DNA of 64,000 bases from an uncultured Collinsella sp. (GTDB lineage Bacteria; Actinomycetota; Coriobacteriia; Coriobacteriales; Coriobacteriaceae): positions 5,342 through 69,341 of the forward strand of contig UPXY01000009.1 in the NCBI GenBank assembly GCA_900538305.1, given 5' to 3'. Position 1 is the stretch's first letter. The number at the start of each line of letters is the position of its first letter. The position numbers were made by a program, and so were the translations under genes. Under the pieces are notes generated by a model. It did not search any database. It had not been told where the DNA came from and saw nothing but the letters and a program-made list of their open reading frames with translations. Below, one piece after another: positions 8,927 through 17,611 of this stretch.

Positions 8927-9937
8927 ATGGCAGAGGATGCGACGAACGATGCGGCGGTGCGCCTGGCGATTGTCGTGCCCTGCTATAACGAGGAGGAAGT
9001 CCTCCCCGAGACATGTCGTCGTCTTGCCGCGAAGCTTGCGAGCCTGGTGGAACGCGGGGTCGTTGCGCCGCAGAGCCGCGTGCTCTTCGTGAACGACGGA
9101 AGCCGCGATGCGACCTGGTCGCTCATCAAGCAGGCGAGCCTCGACCCCGCGGCGTTCGGCATCGCCCCGGACGCGCCGTGGTTCGAGGGTATCTGCTTCG
9201 CACATAACGAAGGCCACCAAAACGCGCTCTTCGCGGGGCTCATGCGTGCGCTCGAGGCCGGGTTCACCTGCACGATCTCGCTCGACGCAGACCTTCAGGA
9301 TGACATTGATGCCATGGACGAGATGCTCGAGAAGCACCGTGCGGGGGCGGAAATCGTCTACGGCGTACGCAGCAACCGCGACACGGACACGGCGTTCAAG
9401 CGCGGCACCGCCGAGGCGTTCTATGGCTTCATGCGCTGGCTCGGCGTCGAGATGGTCTCGGACTCCGCCGACTATCGTCTTATGGGGCGCCGCGCGGTCG
9501 AGGCGCTTTCGCGCTATGGCGAGGTGAACCTGTTCTTGCGCGGTATCGTGCCGGCGCTCGGGTTCTCGACCGACAAGGTGTACTACGTGCGCGGAGCGCG
9601 CTTCGCGGGGGAGTCGAAGTACCCGCTCAAGAAGATGCTCTCGTTCGCGTTCGAAGGCATCACATCGTTTTCCGTGAAGCCTATCCGCTGGGTATCGCTC
9701 TTGGGCGCGCTTTCTATCGTGGTCGCCATCGCCATGCTCGTCTATACGTTTGTGAGCATGGCGTTCGGCCATGTCGTCGAGGGTTGGTCGAGCCTTATGG
9801 TATCCATCTGGCTCGTGGGCGGTCTCATCATGCTGTCGCTCGGTATCGTGGGCGAATATATCGGAAAGATCTATCTCGAGGCGAAGGCGCGCCCGCGCTA
9901 CATCATCGCCGAGGAGACGGACGGCCTCACCGCGTAA
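8927..9937 (+). CDS. Polyprenyl-phosphate glycosyltransferase, GtrB/DPM1-like
   Basis: A 336-residue membrane-anchored GT2 enzyme. The N-terminus LAIVVPCYNEEEVLPET, the VNDGSRD block and SLDADLQDD (metal-binding acidic cluster) define the catalytic domain. Two membrane segments follow (SLLGALSIVVAIAMLVYTFV and SLMVSIWLVGGLIMLSLGIVG), with the terminal EYIGKIYLEAKARPRYI typical of GtrB, ArnC and bactoprenol glucosyltransferases. It transfers a sugar from a nucleotide donor to undecaprenyl phosphate on the cytoplasmic face, supplying lipid-linked sugar for surface decoration. GGGGAGG lies upstream of ATG 8927. The multi-pass protein at 5680-7389 is a possible downstream GT-C user, which is inference only. 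Confidence 0.85.
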   Translation: MAEDATNDAAVRLAIVVPCYNEEEVLPETCRRLAAKLASLVERGVVAPQSRVLFVNDGSRDATWSLIKQASLDPAAFGIAPDAPWFEGICFAHNEGHQNALFAGLMRALEAGFTCTISLDADLQDDIDAMDEMLEKHRAGAEIVYGVRSNRDTDTAFKRGTAEAFYGFMRWLGVEMVSDSADYRLMGRRAVEALSRYGEVNLFLRGIVPALGFSTDKVYYVRGARFAGESKYPLKKMLSFAFEGITSFSVKPIRWVSLLGALSIVVAIAMLVYTFVSMAFGHVVEGWSSLMVSIWLVGGLIMLSLGIVGEYIGKIYLEAKARPRYIIAEETDGLTA

Positions 9938-10107
9938 CGCTTCGGGCGCCACTTCGGGGATGCGCGTCGGGACCGGCTCTTAGCTACATCGTAAGTATTG
10001 TTAAGCTGGGCTTCAGTCTTTTCCGCAAATATGCGGGTATGAAGAGAGCATATATCGCTTACGTGTTGGCTGCCATATGTGCACGCCGGCAGGAAAGGGG
10101 CCGCCCC

Positions 10108-11079
10108 ATGTGCACGGGCATCCGCTTCAACGACGCGTCCGGGAAGATGTTCTTCGGTCGCAACCTCGATTGGTCACAGGGATACGGCGAGCAGGTGGTG
10201 GTGACGCCTGCTGCGGCGCCGGTATCCACCGCGTTCGACCGTCCGAACGATCCGGTGCCGGGCACCGGACACACCGTGATGGGTATGGCCATTGTCTTCC
10301 AGGGCATCCCGCTGTATTTCGATTGCGGCAACGATGCCGGCTTGGCTGTCGCCGGGCTGAATTTCCCTCAGAGCGCTCACTATGCAGCAGAGCCCCAGGA
10401 GGGTGCGACGAACGTGGCGGCGTACGAGTTTCCCTTCTGGATCGCCCGTTCGTTCGCCACGCTCGAGGAGGTGCGCGAGGCGCTCAAGGACGTGACGATC
10501 GTCGCGAAAGCGGTGAGCGAGCACATGCCGGTGGCGAGCCTGCATTGGATCATCGGCGACGCGACCGGCAGCATCGTGGTCGAGTGCATGGAAGATGGGA
10601 TGCATGTGTGGGAAAACGACGTCGACGTCCTCACAAATGAGCCGGATTTCGGCTGGCATCGCCAGAACCTCCGCAATTACCTCACGCTTTCCGATGGTGA
10701 GCCCGCGCATACCGCATGGGGCGCTGCGAAGCTCGTACCGTTCGGTTCCGGCATGGGCATGCAGGGCATCCCGGGAGACTACTCGGGGCCTGCGCGCTTC
10801 GCAAAGGTCGCGTTCGTGAACAACCACTACCCCACGCAGGAGGGCGAGGCAGCGAACGTCACGCGGCTCTTCCGCACGTTGGCCTCGGTCGCGGTGCCCG
10901 AAGGTTCGGTGCGCATGGCAGACGGGTCATTCGAGAAGACGCTCTATACGAGCTGCTTCTCTGCCAAGACGCTCACGTATTACCACGCTGCGTACGATGA
11001 CCTCGCGGTGCGCGCCTACCCGCTTGCCGCGTGCGATCTTTCGCGCATGGAGCCGTATGCGGTTGCACCGGCAGCGTAA
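10108..11079 (+). CDS. bsh: Choloylglycine hydrolase (bile salt hydrolase family)
   Basis: A 323-residue Ntn-hydrolase that cleaves the amide bond of glycine- or taurine-conjugated bile salts. The protein starts Met-Cys, so Cys2 becomes the N-terminal nucleophile after Met removal. Other family catalytic positions are present: Arg18 and Asp21 (FFGRNLDW), Asn85 (VAGLNFP), Asn177 (LTNEP) and Arg230 (GDYSGPARFAK). The length is normal for the family. ATG 10108 is fixed by the need for Cys2 and by the AGGAAAGGGG site upstream; the frame is open further upstream but that part is not coding. No signal peptide, so it is cytoplasmic. Penicillin V acylase is the close alternative, and substrate choice cannot be read from sequence alone. 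An MFS exporter gene follows. Confidence 0.88.
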   Translation: MCTGIRFNDASGKMFFGRNLDWSQGYGEQVVVTPAAAPVSTAFDRPNDPVPGTGHTVMGMAIVFQGIPLYFDCGNDAGLAVAGLNFPQSAHYAAEPQEGATNVAAYEFPFWIARSFATLEEVREALKDVTIVAKAVSEHMPVASLHWIIGDATGSIVVECMEDGMHVWENDVDVLTNEPDFGWHRQNLRNYLTLSDGEPAHTAWGAAKLVPFGSGMGMQGIPGDYSGPARFAKVAFVNNHYPTQEGEAANVTRLFRTLASVAVPEGSVRMADGSFEKTLYTSCFSAKTLTYYHAAYDDLAVRAYPLAACDLSRMEPYAVAPAA

Positions 11080-11082
11080 CAG

Positions 11083-11106
11083 GTAAAAGTACCCCAGGGG
11101 TTTAAC
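11083..11106 (+). repeat. AACCCC-type intergenic hairpin repeat
   Basis: GTAAAAGTACCCC followed by AGGGGTTTAAC forms a short hairpin immediately after the bile salt hydrolase stop. It is the same element, inverted, as the one at 59512-59540, and a variant of the repeats at 13950-14170 and 28988-29234. It probably works as a terminator. Confidence 0.55.
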
Positions 11107-11192
11107 AGCACAGGTGGCGTTCGTGCCGTCCCCACGTGATGCGCGGGGCGATGTCGGCGTGCCACGATCCCCTATCTGGAAAAGAGCATCCT

Positions 11193-12833
11193 ATGAATAC
11201 CACGGTCTCAACCGCGACCTCGGGCTCGGTGCCCGCCGGCCGCGAGAAGTTCCTCGTCATACCCATCATCATCCTCATCTTGGCGCAGATGGGCACTACG
11301 GGCGACAACGGAGCCTTGTCGCTCGCCACCTCCGCCCTTACCACCGAGCTCCATGCCACGACGGCAGAGATACAGCTTGCGAACATGATCTACCCGCTCG
11401 TCGGCGGTGCCTTCATGATTGCGGGCGGGCTCGTGGGCACGATCATCGGGTGGAAGAAGACGTTCCGCGCAGGCACCCTGCTCTGCGCGGCAGGAGAGCT
11501 CGCGCTTGCCTTCGCACCGAACATGGCCATGTTCATCTGGGTGGGACGTGTGCTCGTGGGCTTCGGCGCGAGCTTTCTCATCCCTTCAGTTCTGGGACTC
11601 ATCCCGCTCATGTACCGAGGTGCGAACCGCGCCGTCGCGTTCGGATGCATCGGCGCGGCATCCGGCCTTTCCGCCGTGCTCCCGTTCATGCTCGGCGTCG
11701 TTATGGAGACAGGCGGCATGCGCGTGACGTTCTCGCTGCTCGCCGTCTACTTCCTGCTCGTCTTCGCGTTCTCGTTCGAGCTGCCCCGCATCGAGCAGGA
11801 CAAGGAGCACCTCGCGTTCGACGGCGTGGGCGTCGCCCTTGCCGCGACGGGGCTTTTCCTCTTCCTCATCGGCCTGTCCAGCATCTCGTCGTGGGGCCTT
11901 GTGGAACCGCTCGAGGGCTGCCCGTTCACCTTCTTCGGCATCTCGCCTGCGCTGCCCGTAGCGGCGCTCGGCATCGTGGTGCTCGGTGTGCTGGTGAAGA
12001 TCGAGGGCCGCGTGGAACAGAAGAACGGCATCGCGCTCCTGCCGCGCTCGTTCCTCACCACCCCGCAGGTGCGCGCCGGCCTCGTGGCGAATGCGATCGC
12101 CTTTTTCTTCATGGGTGCGCAGTCGATCCTCATGGCGCCGTACCTGCAGCTCGTAGCCGGGTGGTCGCCTATCGAGGTCGGCGTGATCTCTATCGTCACC
12201 GGTGTGCCCACCTTCGCGTTCGCGCTCGGCATTCCCAAGCTCGTACCGCACGCGCATCCGCGTCACGTGATTCAAGCGGGTTATATCGCCATGGCAGCGG
12301 CTCTCGGTATCATGGCGTTTTCGGTGACGGTGGAGGGCTGTAGCGCACCCGGCGTGTACCTCGGTGCGTTCATGGCCGGCGTCGGTGCCGGCATGGTGTC
12401 CTCGCATGCGAGCAACATCGTTGCACTTGCGGTGAACGAGCGCGACGCCTCGCAGTCCGGTGGCATCCAGAGTACCATGCGCAACGTCGGCCAGGCGATC
12501 GGTGTGGCGCTGCTCGGCGCGATCCTGCTCTTCGGTATCACGAATACCGTGCGTACCGAGGCGGCGGCGAGTCCGCATATCTCCGATGCCGTGGCGGCCG
12601 AGGTCGCGCACGTGACGGTCGACCTCGGTAGCGACCAGGAGTTCAAGCAGCAGATCGCCGATATCCCCATGACGGCGGAGGAGCAGCAGGCACTCGTCCA
12701 GATCGACGCCCAGGCCCGCTACGACTCCACGCGCGTGGCATACGCCGTCGGTGCGGTGATCGTGCTTCTCGGCCTTCTTACCACGCCTGCTATTACGGTG
12801 GATGCTCGGGCGAAGGAGCACGGTACCCACTAG
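11193..12833 (+). CDS. MFS transporter, DHA2-type drug/H+ antiporter
   Basis: A 546-residue inner membrane protein with about 14 hydrophobic segments, the usual size of the 14-helix DHA2 family (QacA/EmrB-like). An early charged helix motif (DNGALSLATSALTTEL) and a cytoplasmic loop between helices 2 and 3 (GTIIGWKKTFRAG) fit motif A of the superfamily; a 60-residue external loop (VRTEAAASPHISDAV...) sits before the last helix as in DHA2 proteins. I chose ATG 11193, with GGAAAAG upstream; the frame is open back to 11136. It lies 113 bases after the bile salt hydrolase gene on the same strand. Export of bile acids or of other amphipathic toxins is a plausible role by analogy to bsh-linked MFS carriers in lactobacilli; this is inference. 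Confidence 0.8.
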   Translation: MNTTVSTATSGSVPAGREKFLVIPIIILILAQMGTTGDNGALSLATSALTTELHATTAEIQLANMIYPLVGGAFMIAGGLVGTIIGWKKTFRAGTLLCAAGELALAFAPNMAMFIWVGRVLVGFGASFLIPSVLGLIPLMYRGANRAVAFGCIGAASGLSAVLPFMLGVVMETGGMRVTFSLLAVYFLLVFAFSFELPRIEQDKEHLAFDGVGVALAATGLFLFLIGLSSISSWGLVEPLEGCPFTFFGISPALPVAALGIVVLGVLVKIEGRVEQKNGIALLPRSFLTTPQVRAGLVANAIAFFFMGAQSILMAPYLQLVAGWSPIEVGVISIVTGVPTFAFALGIPKLVPHAHPRHVIQAGYIAMAAALGIMAFSVTVEGCSAPGVYLGAFMAGVGAGMVSSHASNIVALAVNERDASQSGGIQSTMRNVGQAIGVALLGAILLFGITNTVRTEAAASPHISDAVAAEVAHVTVDLGSDQEFKQQIADIPMTAEEQQALVQIDAQARYDSTRVAYAVGAVIVLLGLLTTPAITVDARAKEHGTH

Positions 12834-12994
12834 GCCTCCCGCTCGTCTCGAACGGCTTCCTCCTTCCTGCCCCGCGCGTCGCCGACTGCATCTCCCCGGC
12901 GGCGCGCGGAGTAGAATGGTTTGGATGCGCATGCCCGCAACGCGGCATGTGGTAGCGTCCCTTGTGTGGGACGGCTTCGAGGAGGCGGTTACCC

Positions 12995-13942
12995 ATGGCT
13001 CATGTTTGGACGATCGAGGCGGGACACCTTGTTGCCGTGCCGGATGTCGAGGTGGGCGAGCTATCTTCCCGCATCGAGCTCATGGGCTTCGATGACGTGG
13101 AGCAGACGTTTGCGGAGCGCTCGATCCGCGAGGTGTTCGCCCAAGCGGAGCACGTCGCGGTTCCCTTTGTCGAACAGGTGGGGGAGTATGCGGCAGGCAT
13201 CGTCGTGCTGCCCGCAGGGGCGGCGAAGGTGTCGGCGGCAGCTCGGTTCGGGTTTCTGCTGCAGGCACACGCTCTTGTGCTTTTCGACGATCGCGGCGTA
13301 TGCGAGCCGGTGATTGCGCGGCTTGCTGGGGGCGAAGTGCCGGTTGAATCGCCCGCCGCCGTGCTCTGTGCGCTCTTGCGTGCGCCCCTGCGCGACCATC
13401 CGGCGCTGCTCTCGCGGGTTCGCGACGATTTCGAACAGATCGAGGAGCGCTTGCTCGAGGGGAAGACGCGTATCGACCGTCCGCGCATGATATCGGACGC
13501 TCGTCATATGCGTGGGCTCGATGTGTTCTACCAGGGCATATCCGACATGCTTGACACGCTGGCGAATGGCGGGGCTACGGTGTTGGACGCCGACGACCGC
13601 GCGCGCTTTGCCGCCTTGGCACGACAGGTCGATCGCCTCGTTACACGCCTCGAATCGCTCCAAGATTTCAGCCTGCAGGTGCACGGCATGTATCAAGAGG
13701 AGATCGACCTTAGGCAGAATAGCATCATGCAGTGGCTCACCGTGGTGGCGACGATCGCCATGCCGCTCACGTTCATCACGAGCTGGTACGGCATGAATTT
13801 CCGTAACATGGCGCTCATCAATGCGGAGTGGGGCTATCCGGTCGCGGCGGCGCTATGCCTGCTCGTTGCGTTGGGAGAGATCGCCGTATTCCATCGCCGT
13901 GGGTGGTTGAAGTTCGGAGACGGGAAACGTCGCCGCAGGTAG
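12995..13942 (+). CDS. CorA-family divalent metal transporter
   Basis: A 315-residue protein with a large cytoplasmic N-terminal domain, a long helix (residues about 200-250, VDRLVTRLESLQDFSLQVH) and two C-terminal membrane segments. The first ends in the signature YGMN (TSWYGMNFRNM), the ion-selectivity loop of CorA Mg2+/Co2+/Ni2+ channels. Only one Lys/Arg-rich tail (KFGDGKRRRR) follows the second segment. AGGAGG nine bases upstream supports ATG 12995. The N-terminal domain is weakly conserved, so it could be a CorA-like protein with altered regulation. It stands alone. Confidence 0.82.
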   Translation: MAHVWTIEAGHLVAVPDVEVGELSSRIELMGFDDVEQTFAERSIREVFAQAEHVAVPFVEQVGEYAAGIVVLPAGAAKVSAAARFGFLLQAHALVLFDDRGVCEPVIARLAGGEVPVESPAAVLCALLRAPLRDHPALLSRVRDDFEQIEERLLEGKTRIDRPRMISDARHMRGLDVFYQGISDMLDTLANGGATVLDADDRARFAALARQVDRLVTRLESLQDFSLQVHGMYQEEIDLRQNSIMQWLTVVATIAMPLTFITSWYGMNFRNMALINAEWGYPVAAALCLLVALGEIAVFHRRGWLKFGDGKRRRR

Positions 13943-13949
13943 CGTGCGT

Positions 13950-14170
13950 GTAAAATTACCCCAGCGACTTTTTTACATCGCCAACGATTGCGTTTCCAAT
14001 GGGCTAAAACATCGGGCGATGTAAAAAAGTCGCCGCAGGTAAGGTGAGCCATTAAGGGACGGGTTCAAAACGTTACCTTTTGCTGCATTTGGGGACAGGT
14101 TCTGCGCATCAGTCATTGGGGACGGGTTCAAATGGCTTGATGTAAAAAAGTCGCTGGGGTTATTTTACAT
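13950..14170. repeat. Cluster of CCCCAGCGACTTTTTTAC repeats with GGGGACGGGTTC units
   Basis: Three copies of an intergenic element occur here. The first is forward at 13950-13979. The second is inverted and diverged at 14018-14044; it carries GTCGCCGCAGGTA, which also occurs at the end of the preceding gene (13930-13942). The third is inverted at 14139-14170. Each copy is itself a quasi-palindrome, with GTAAAA/TTTTAC ends. Between copies two and three lie three direct copies of a GGGACRGGTTC unit (about 14057, 14093 and 14120). No gene is visible. The third copy is identical over 32 bases to one at 29203-29234. Confidence 0.8.
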
Positions 14171-14171
14171 G

Positions 14172-14462
14172 TCACGTCCACGGGTGCGAGGTGAGATGCC
14201 ATCCGTTGCAGTAGGAGCACTTGTAGGTCGAAAGACCGCGCCGGCCGTGTTCCTCGCAGGCGGCGATAGCTTCGAGCGCGTCCGCGCGAGTGGGGTAGCG
14301 CATCTTCGAGGCACAGGATTTCTCGTAGCGGGCGTGCTCGCGTGCAGCATCGAGCTCGTCGCGGCGCACAGACTCCTGCTCGAACAGGCTGCCGAGGTCT
14401 TCGAGTTCCGATTTGAATGCTGCCACGCGCTTCGCCTTCGCCGACGGCTTCCTGCTCGCCAC
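14172..14462 (-). CDS. Small Zn-ribbon-like protein, phage or mobile-element type
   Basis: A 96-residue protein. The first half is helical and charged (KAKRVAAFKSELEDLGSLF). The second half begins KSCASKMRYPTRADALEAI and ends in YKCSYCNGWHLTSH, a CxxCxxWH motif that with the upstream Cys probably binds zinc. Short proteins with a K-x-R-Y...A...A motif and this CxxCxxWHLT ending are common on plasmids, phages and integrative elements, but their function is not known. The start codon is GTG at 14462, chosen because GAGGAG lies six bases upstream. It is oriented against its neighbours and begins next to the repeat cluster. I did not find a larger element around it. Confidence 0.65.
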   Translation of the reverse strand: MASRKPSAKAKRVAAFKSELEDLGSLFEQESVRRDELDAAREHARYEKSCASKMRYPTRADALEAIAACEEHGRRGLSTYKCSYCNGWHLTSHPWT

Positions 14463-14637
14463 GCTTTCTCCTCACCGTGATAAAAAACAGTCAGTCTGGT
14501 TTCTATCTTTCCCGCCTGCGCCCGTTCATACCGTATGAACCAGCCATTCAAGAATCATCCACGCGCCGCTCGCCCGCGCGCCGTCGCGCCACGATACAAT
14601 GAGGTCATCCGTTCCTCCAAGAGCAAGGAGCACATCC

Positions 14638-15624
14638 ATGGATCTTCCGAACAAGCGTCCCGACGACATGGCGCGCATCAACACCCCCGAGCTTGCGCAG
14701 GCGTTCATCGACGAGCAGGTGGCTGCGTGCCGCGAGCAGATCGGCGACAAGAACGTGCTCCTGGCGCTTTCCGGCGGCGTCGACTCCTCCGTGGTGGCGG
14801 CGCTGCTCATCAAGGCGGTGGGCAAACAGCTCATCTGCGTGCACGTGAACCACGGCCTCATGCGCAAGGGCGAGTCCGAGCAGGTCATCGACGTGTTCAA
14901 GAACCAGATGGACGCGAATCTCGTCTACGTGGATGCCACGGACCGCTTCCTCGGTTTGCTCGCTGGCGTGGAGGAGCCCGAGGCCAAGCGCAAGATCATC
15001 GGTGCCGAGTTCATCCGCGTGTTCGAGGAGGAGGCGCGCAAGGTTGCCGGCGAGGTCGATTTCCTTGCCCAAGGAACGATCTATCCCGACATCATCGAGT
15101 CCGACGGCGTGAAGGCGCATCATAACGTGGGCGGCCTGCCCGACGACCTGCAGTTCGAGCTCGTGGAGCCCGTGCGCCTACTCTTCAAAGATGAGGTGCG
15201 CGAAGTCGGTCGCGCGCTCGGCCTGCCCGAGTCCATGGTCGAGCGCCAACCGTTCCCCGGTCCCGGCTTGGGCGTGCGGTGCCTCGGCGCCATCACGCGC
15301 GACCGCCTCGAGGCGCTGCGCGAGGCCGATGCGATCCTGCGTGAGGAGTTCGCCAATGCCGGGCTCGCTGGCAAGGTGTGGCAGTACTTCGTGGTGGTGC
15401 CGGACATGCGCGCCACGGGTGTGCGTGACGGCAAGCGCCTCTATGCGTGGCCGGCGATCATCCGTGCCGTGAATACGGTGGATGCCATGACCGCAACGGT
15501 GCCGGAACTCGATTGGGCGCTGCTCAAGAAGATCACCGACCGCATTCTCGCCGAGGTGCCGAGCATCTGCCGCGTTGCTTACGACCTCACGCCGAAGCCC
15601 GTCGGCACGATCGAGTGGGAATAA
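14638..15624 (+). CDS. guaA: GMP synthase ATP-pyrophosphatase domain protein without glutaminase domain
   Basis: A 328-residue protein that matches the C-terminal two thirds of GuaA, which converts XMP to GMP. The PP-loop SGGVDSS (residues 45-51) binds ATP. The GuaA-specific blocks [48 protein letters not shown] and the terminal [14 protein letters not shown] are present, including the dimerisation domain. The N-terminal class I glutamine amidotransferase domain (about 190 residues) is absent. AAGGAG seven bases upstream of ATG 14638 and the unrelated gene before it show that this is not a truncated frame. The enzyme must use free ammonia or a separate GATase subunit, as in archaeal split GuaAa/GuaAb. 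No such subunit is in this window. Confidence 0.88.
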   Translation: MDLPNKRPDDMARINTPELAQAFIDEQVAACREQIGDKNVLLALSGGVDSSVVAALLIKAVGKQLICVHVNHGLMRKGESEQVIDVFKNQMDANLVYVDATDRFLGLLAGVEEPEAKRKIIGAEFIRVFEEEARKVAGEVDFLAQGTIYPDIIESDGVKAHHNVGGLPDDLQFELVEPVRLLFKDEVREVGRALGLPESMVERQPFPGPGLGVRCLGAITRDRLEALREADAILREEFANAGLAGKVWQYFVVVPDMRATGVRDGKRLYAWPAIIRAVNTVDAMTATVPELDWALLKKITDRILAEVPSICRVAYDLTPKPVGTIEWE

Positions 15625-15657
15625 GGTTCCGCCTGATTTTCTCCATTTTTAGTTATT

Positions 15658-15701
15658 TTACGGCCTTATTTTCGCCAATTAGTGCGAAAATAAGGCCGTA
15701 A
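15658..15701. promoter_or_regulatory. Perfect 18-base palindrome before the DUF4143 ATPase gene
   Basis: Arms 15658-15675 and 15684-15701 are exact reverse complements around an eight-base loop (CAATTAGT). It ends 9 bases before the GAGGAG site of the ATPase gene and starts 34 bases after the guaA stop. It may terminate guaA, but its A/T composition and position over the likely promoter make an operator for the ATPase more probable. Confidence 0.6.
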
Positions 15702-15722
15702 CCTATTTACGAGGAGAAAAGC

Positions 15723-17024
15723 ATGGACCGGTTCCTCATGGACGAGCTCGTCGCCTGGAAGGACAGCCCCCGCCGAAAGCCGCTCATCCTCAACGGGGCG
15801 CGCCAGGTCGGCAAGACATGGCTGCTCAAGGAGTTCGGGAGGCGGTGCTTCGACAACGTCGCGTACGTGAACCTGGACGACAACCCCGGCATGCGCGAGC
15901 AGTTCGAGGCCGGCTACGACATCCCTCGCATCATCTCCGCCATACAGTTCGAGACCGGCCAGGCCGTTTCGGAGGGCAGCACCCTCATCGTCCTGGACGA
16001 GATACAGGCGTGTCCGAAGGCGCTCACCTCCCTTAAGTATTTTTGCGAGAACGCCCCTGGGTACGCGGTCGCCGCGGCGGGGTCGCTTTTGGGCATCTCG
16101 GTCCACGAGGGCAGCGGGTACCCCGTGGGCAAGGTGAACACGCTCAACCTCTATCCCCTCCATTTCCGGGAGTTCCTCGCGGCGACGGGGAACCAGGTGC
16201 TCTGCAACCTGATCGAAACGGGAGACGCCGACCTGATAAACGGCTTCTCTGGCAAGCTTGTCCCCCTCCTCCGCCAGTACTACTACGTGGGAGGCATGCC
16301 CGAGGCGGTGAGCGCCTTCCTTGAACGGGGCCTTCTCGAGGACGCGCGCGAGGTCCAGCTCGAGATCCTGCTGGGCTACGAGCGCGACATCTCGAAGCAC
16401 CTCAGCAGAACCGAGACCGAGTACGCGCTCGCCGCATGGAAGTCGATACCGGCGCATCTGGGCCGGGAAAATAAGAAGTTCGTGTTCAGCCACATCGCGG
16501 AGGGGGCCCGCGCGAGGAACTACCGCTCCGGCATCACATGGCTCTCCCAGGCGGGCATCGCGACGATCGTCCGCAGGATTTCCAAACCCGGAATCCCCCT
16601 GGCCCCCTACGCTGACGACGCGGCGTTCAAGCTCTTCCTGGTCGATGTCGGGCTGCTCGGGGCGATGGCGCAGCTGGGCAAGGAGACGGTCGTCGGGGGA
16701 AACGGGATCTTCGAGGAATTCAAAGGATCCCTCACCGAGCAGTACGTCTGCCAGCAGCTCGTGTCCGACTGTGGGCTCGTCCCCTACTACTGGTCGGCGG
16801 AGAACTCCTCGGGCGAGATAGACTTCCTCGTGCAGAGACGGAACAGCGTGTTCGCCATCGAAGTGAAGGCCGAAGAGAACCTACGGTCGAAGAGCCTGCG
16901 GGCGTTCAAGGAGTCGCACCCGGACGTCGAAGCCGTGCGCTTCAGCCTGTCGGGATACCGCGAGCAGGACTGGATGAGGAACGTCCCGCTGTACGCGATG
17001 GAGAATATGGAGCTGTGGGCATGA
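15723..17024 (+). CDS. AAA-family ATPase with DUF4143 (YjeF/AAA_14 type)
   Basis: A 433-residue protein. The AAA_14 ATPase domain has Walker A GARQVGKT (residues 25-32) and Walker B TLIVLDEIQ (about 85-93), and the sensor region AAAGSLLGI. The C-terminal DUF4143 domain ends in a PD-(D/E)xK nuclease-like core (SSGEIDFLVQRRNSVFAIEVKAEEN, split here as E-I-D...E-V-K). These ATPases are abundant in gut bacteria, often patchily distributed and in multiple copies; their substrate is unknown. GAGGAG is seven bases upstream of ATG 15723. Codon use is GC-rich like the host. A deleted relative lies at 24767-25000. Confidence 0.82.
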   Translation: MDRFLMDELVAWKDSPRRKPLILNGARQVGKTWLLKEFGRRCFDNVAYVNLDDNPGMREQFEAGYDIPRIISAIQFETGQAVSEGSTLIVLDEIQACPKALTSLKYFCENAPGYAVAAAGSLLGISVHEGSGYPVGKVNTLNLYPLHFREFLAATGNQVLCNLIETGDADLINGFSGKLVPLLRQYYYVGGMPEAVSAFLERGLLEDAREVQLEILLGYERDISKHLSRTETEYALAAWKSIPAHLGRENKKFVFSHIAEGARARNYRSGITWLSQAGIATIVRRISKPGIPLAPYADDAAFKLFLVDVGLLGAMAQLGKETVVGGNGIFEEFKGSLTEQYVCQQLVSDCGLVPYYWSAENSSGEIDFLVQRRNSVFAIEVKAEENLRSKSLRAFKESHPDVEAVRFSLSGYREQDWMRNVPLYAMENMELWA

Positions 17025-17121
17025 GGGCTTAATTCCCCTCGCTAACCGAAGACATTGAACGTCAAAGAAAAATAGCCCAATCCAGTACGACTTTCAAGTC
17101 GAGCATAGCTAGGAGAAACGG
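17025..17121. other. Short AT-rich junction
   Basis: This marks the transition from high-GC host-like DNA to an AT-richer segment. It contains an AGGAG site just before 17122 and no other recognisable element. Confidence 0.4.
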
Positions 17122-17387
17122 ATGAAGGCAAATAGAATCACGATGATCGTTTGCGCGGCAATCGTCATTTTAAGTGGCATATCCATCGCGTTCATAAGCA
17201 ACGATCTGGCAAAAATATTACTGTGAGCATATTCACGGGATTCATCGTGTCGCTCGTAATTGCGACTATCGGCTACTTCCACGAAAGGGCCGTCCTTCTC
17301 GAGAAAATCGAGTTCAATATCATAACCCTCTACATCAATATGACAGTCCTCAAGAAAACTATCGGAAAAGCGCTGCTGTTGATATAG
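17122..17387 (+). pseudogene. Frameshifted small membrane protein gene
   Basis: ATG 17122 has AGGAG six bases upstream and encodes 34 residues beginning MKANRITMIVCAAIVILSG, one hydrophobic segment, then stops at 17224-17226 after SNDLAKILL. In the +1 neighbouring frame the protein picks up at VSIFTGFIVSLVIATIGYF, a second hydrophobic segment, followed by HERAVLLEKIEFNIITLYIN and MTVLKKTIGK to a stop at 17387. The two halves make one plausible two-helix membrane protein with a charged cytoplasmic tail, interrupted by a one- or two-base change near 17215-17226. DNA is AT-rich compared with the flanks. Family not recognised beyond a generic small phage or island membrane protein. A sequencing error is the alternative. 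Confidence 0.55.
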
Positions 17388-17543
17388 CAAGCACCAGACA
17401 CCGCCGAAGCGCAAACAAAGAGAATATCTGGCTTGATGTATTATTCCAATCATTTTGGAATAATACCTTTCCGTTGAGAGCATTACGAGACGCACCCCTC
17501 TTTCCCGTCAAACCAATCCCATGCCGCAGTGCCAGCGCACCCT
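17388..17543. other. Intergenic, no gene seen
   Basis: About 155 bases of mixed composition between the broken membrane gene and the terminator of the surface protein. I see a TTCCAATCATTTTGGAA palindrome near 17446-17462 but no coding sequence. Confidence 0.4.
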
Positions 17544-17578
17544 AAAAGAACCGCCCCGCAGGATTGCCTGCAGGGCGG
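17544..17578 (-). terminator. Intrinsic terminator of the surface protein gene
   Basis: CCGCC(C)CGCAGG pairs with CCTGCAGGGCGG around an ATTG loop; on the minus strand it is followed by TTCTTTT. It lies about 35 bases beyond the minus-strand stop at 17612. Confidence 0.8.
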
Positions 17579-17611
17579 AATGAGAAGCTCATATGGATGT
17601 CAGGAAACTCC

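Noticed and set aside
7562..9952. 796-codon open frame on the minus strand
   Set aside because: It is antisense to tyrS and a glycosyltransferase and is composed of Arg/Glu/His-rich sequence with no domain.
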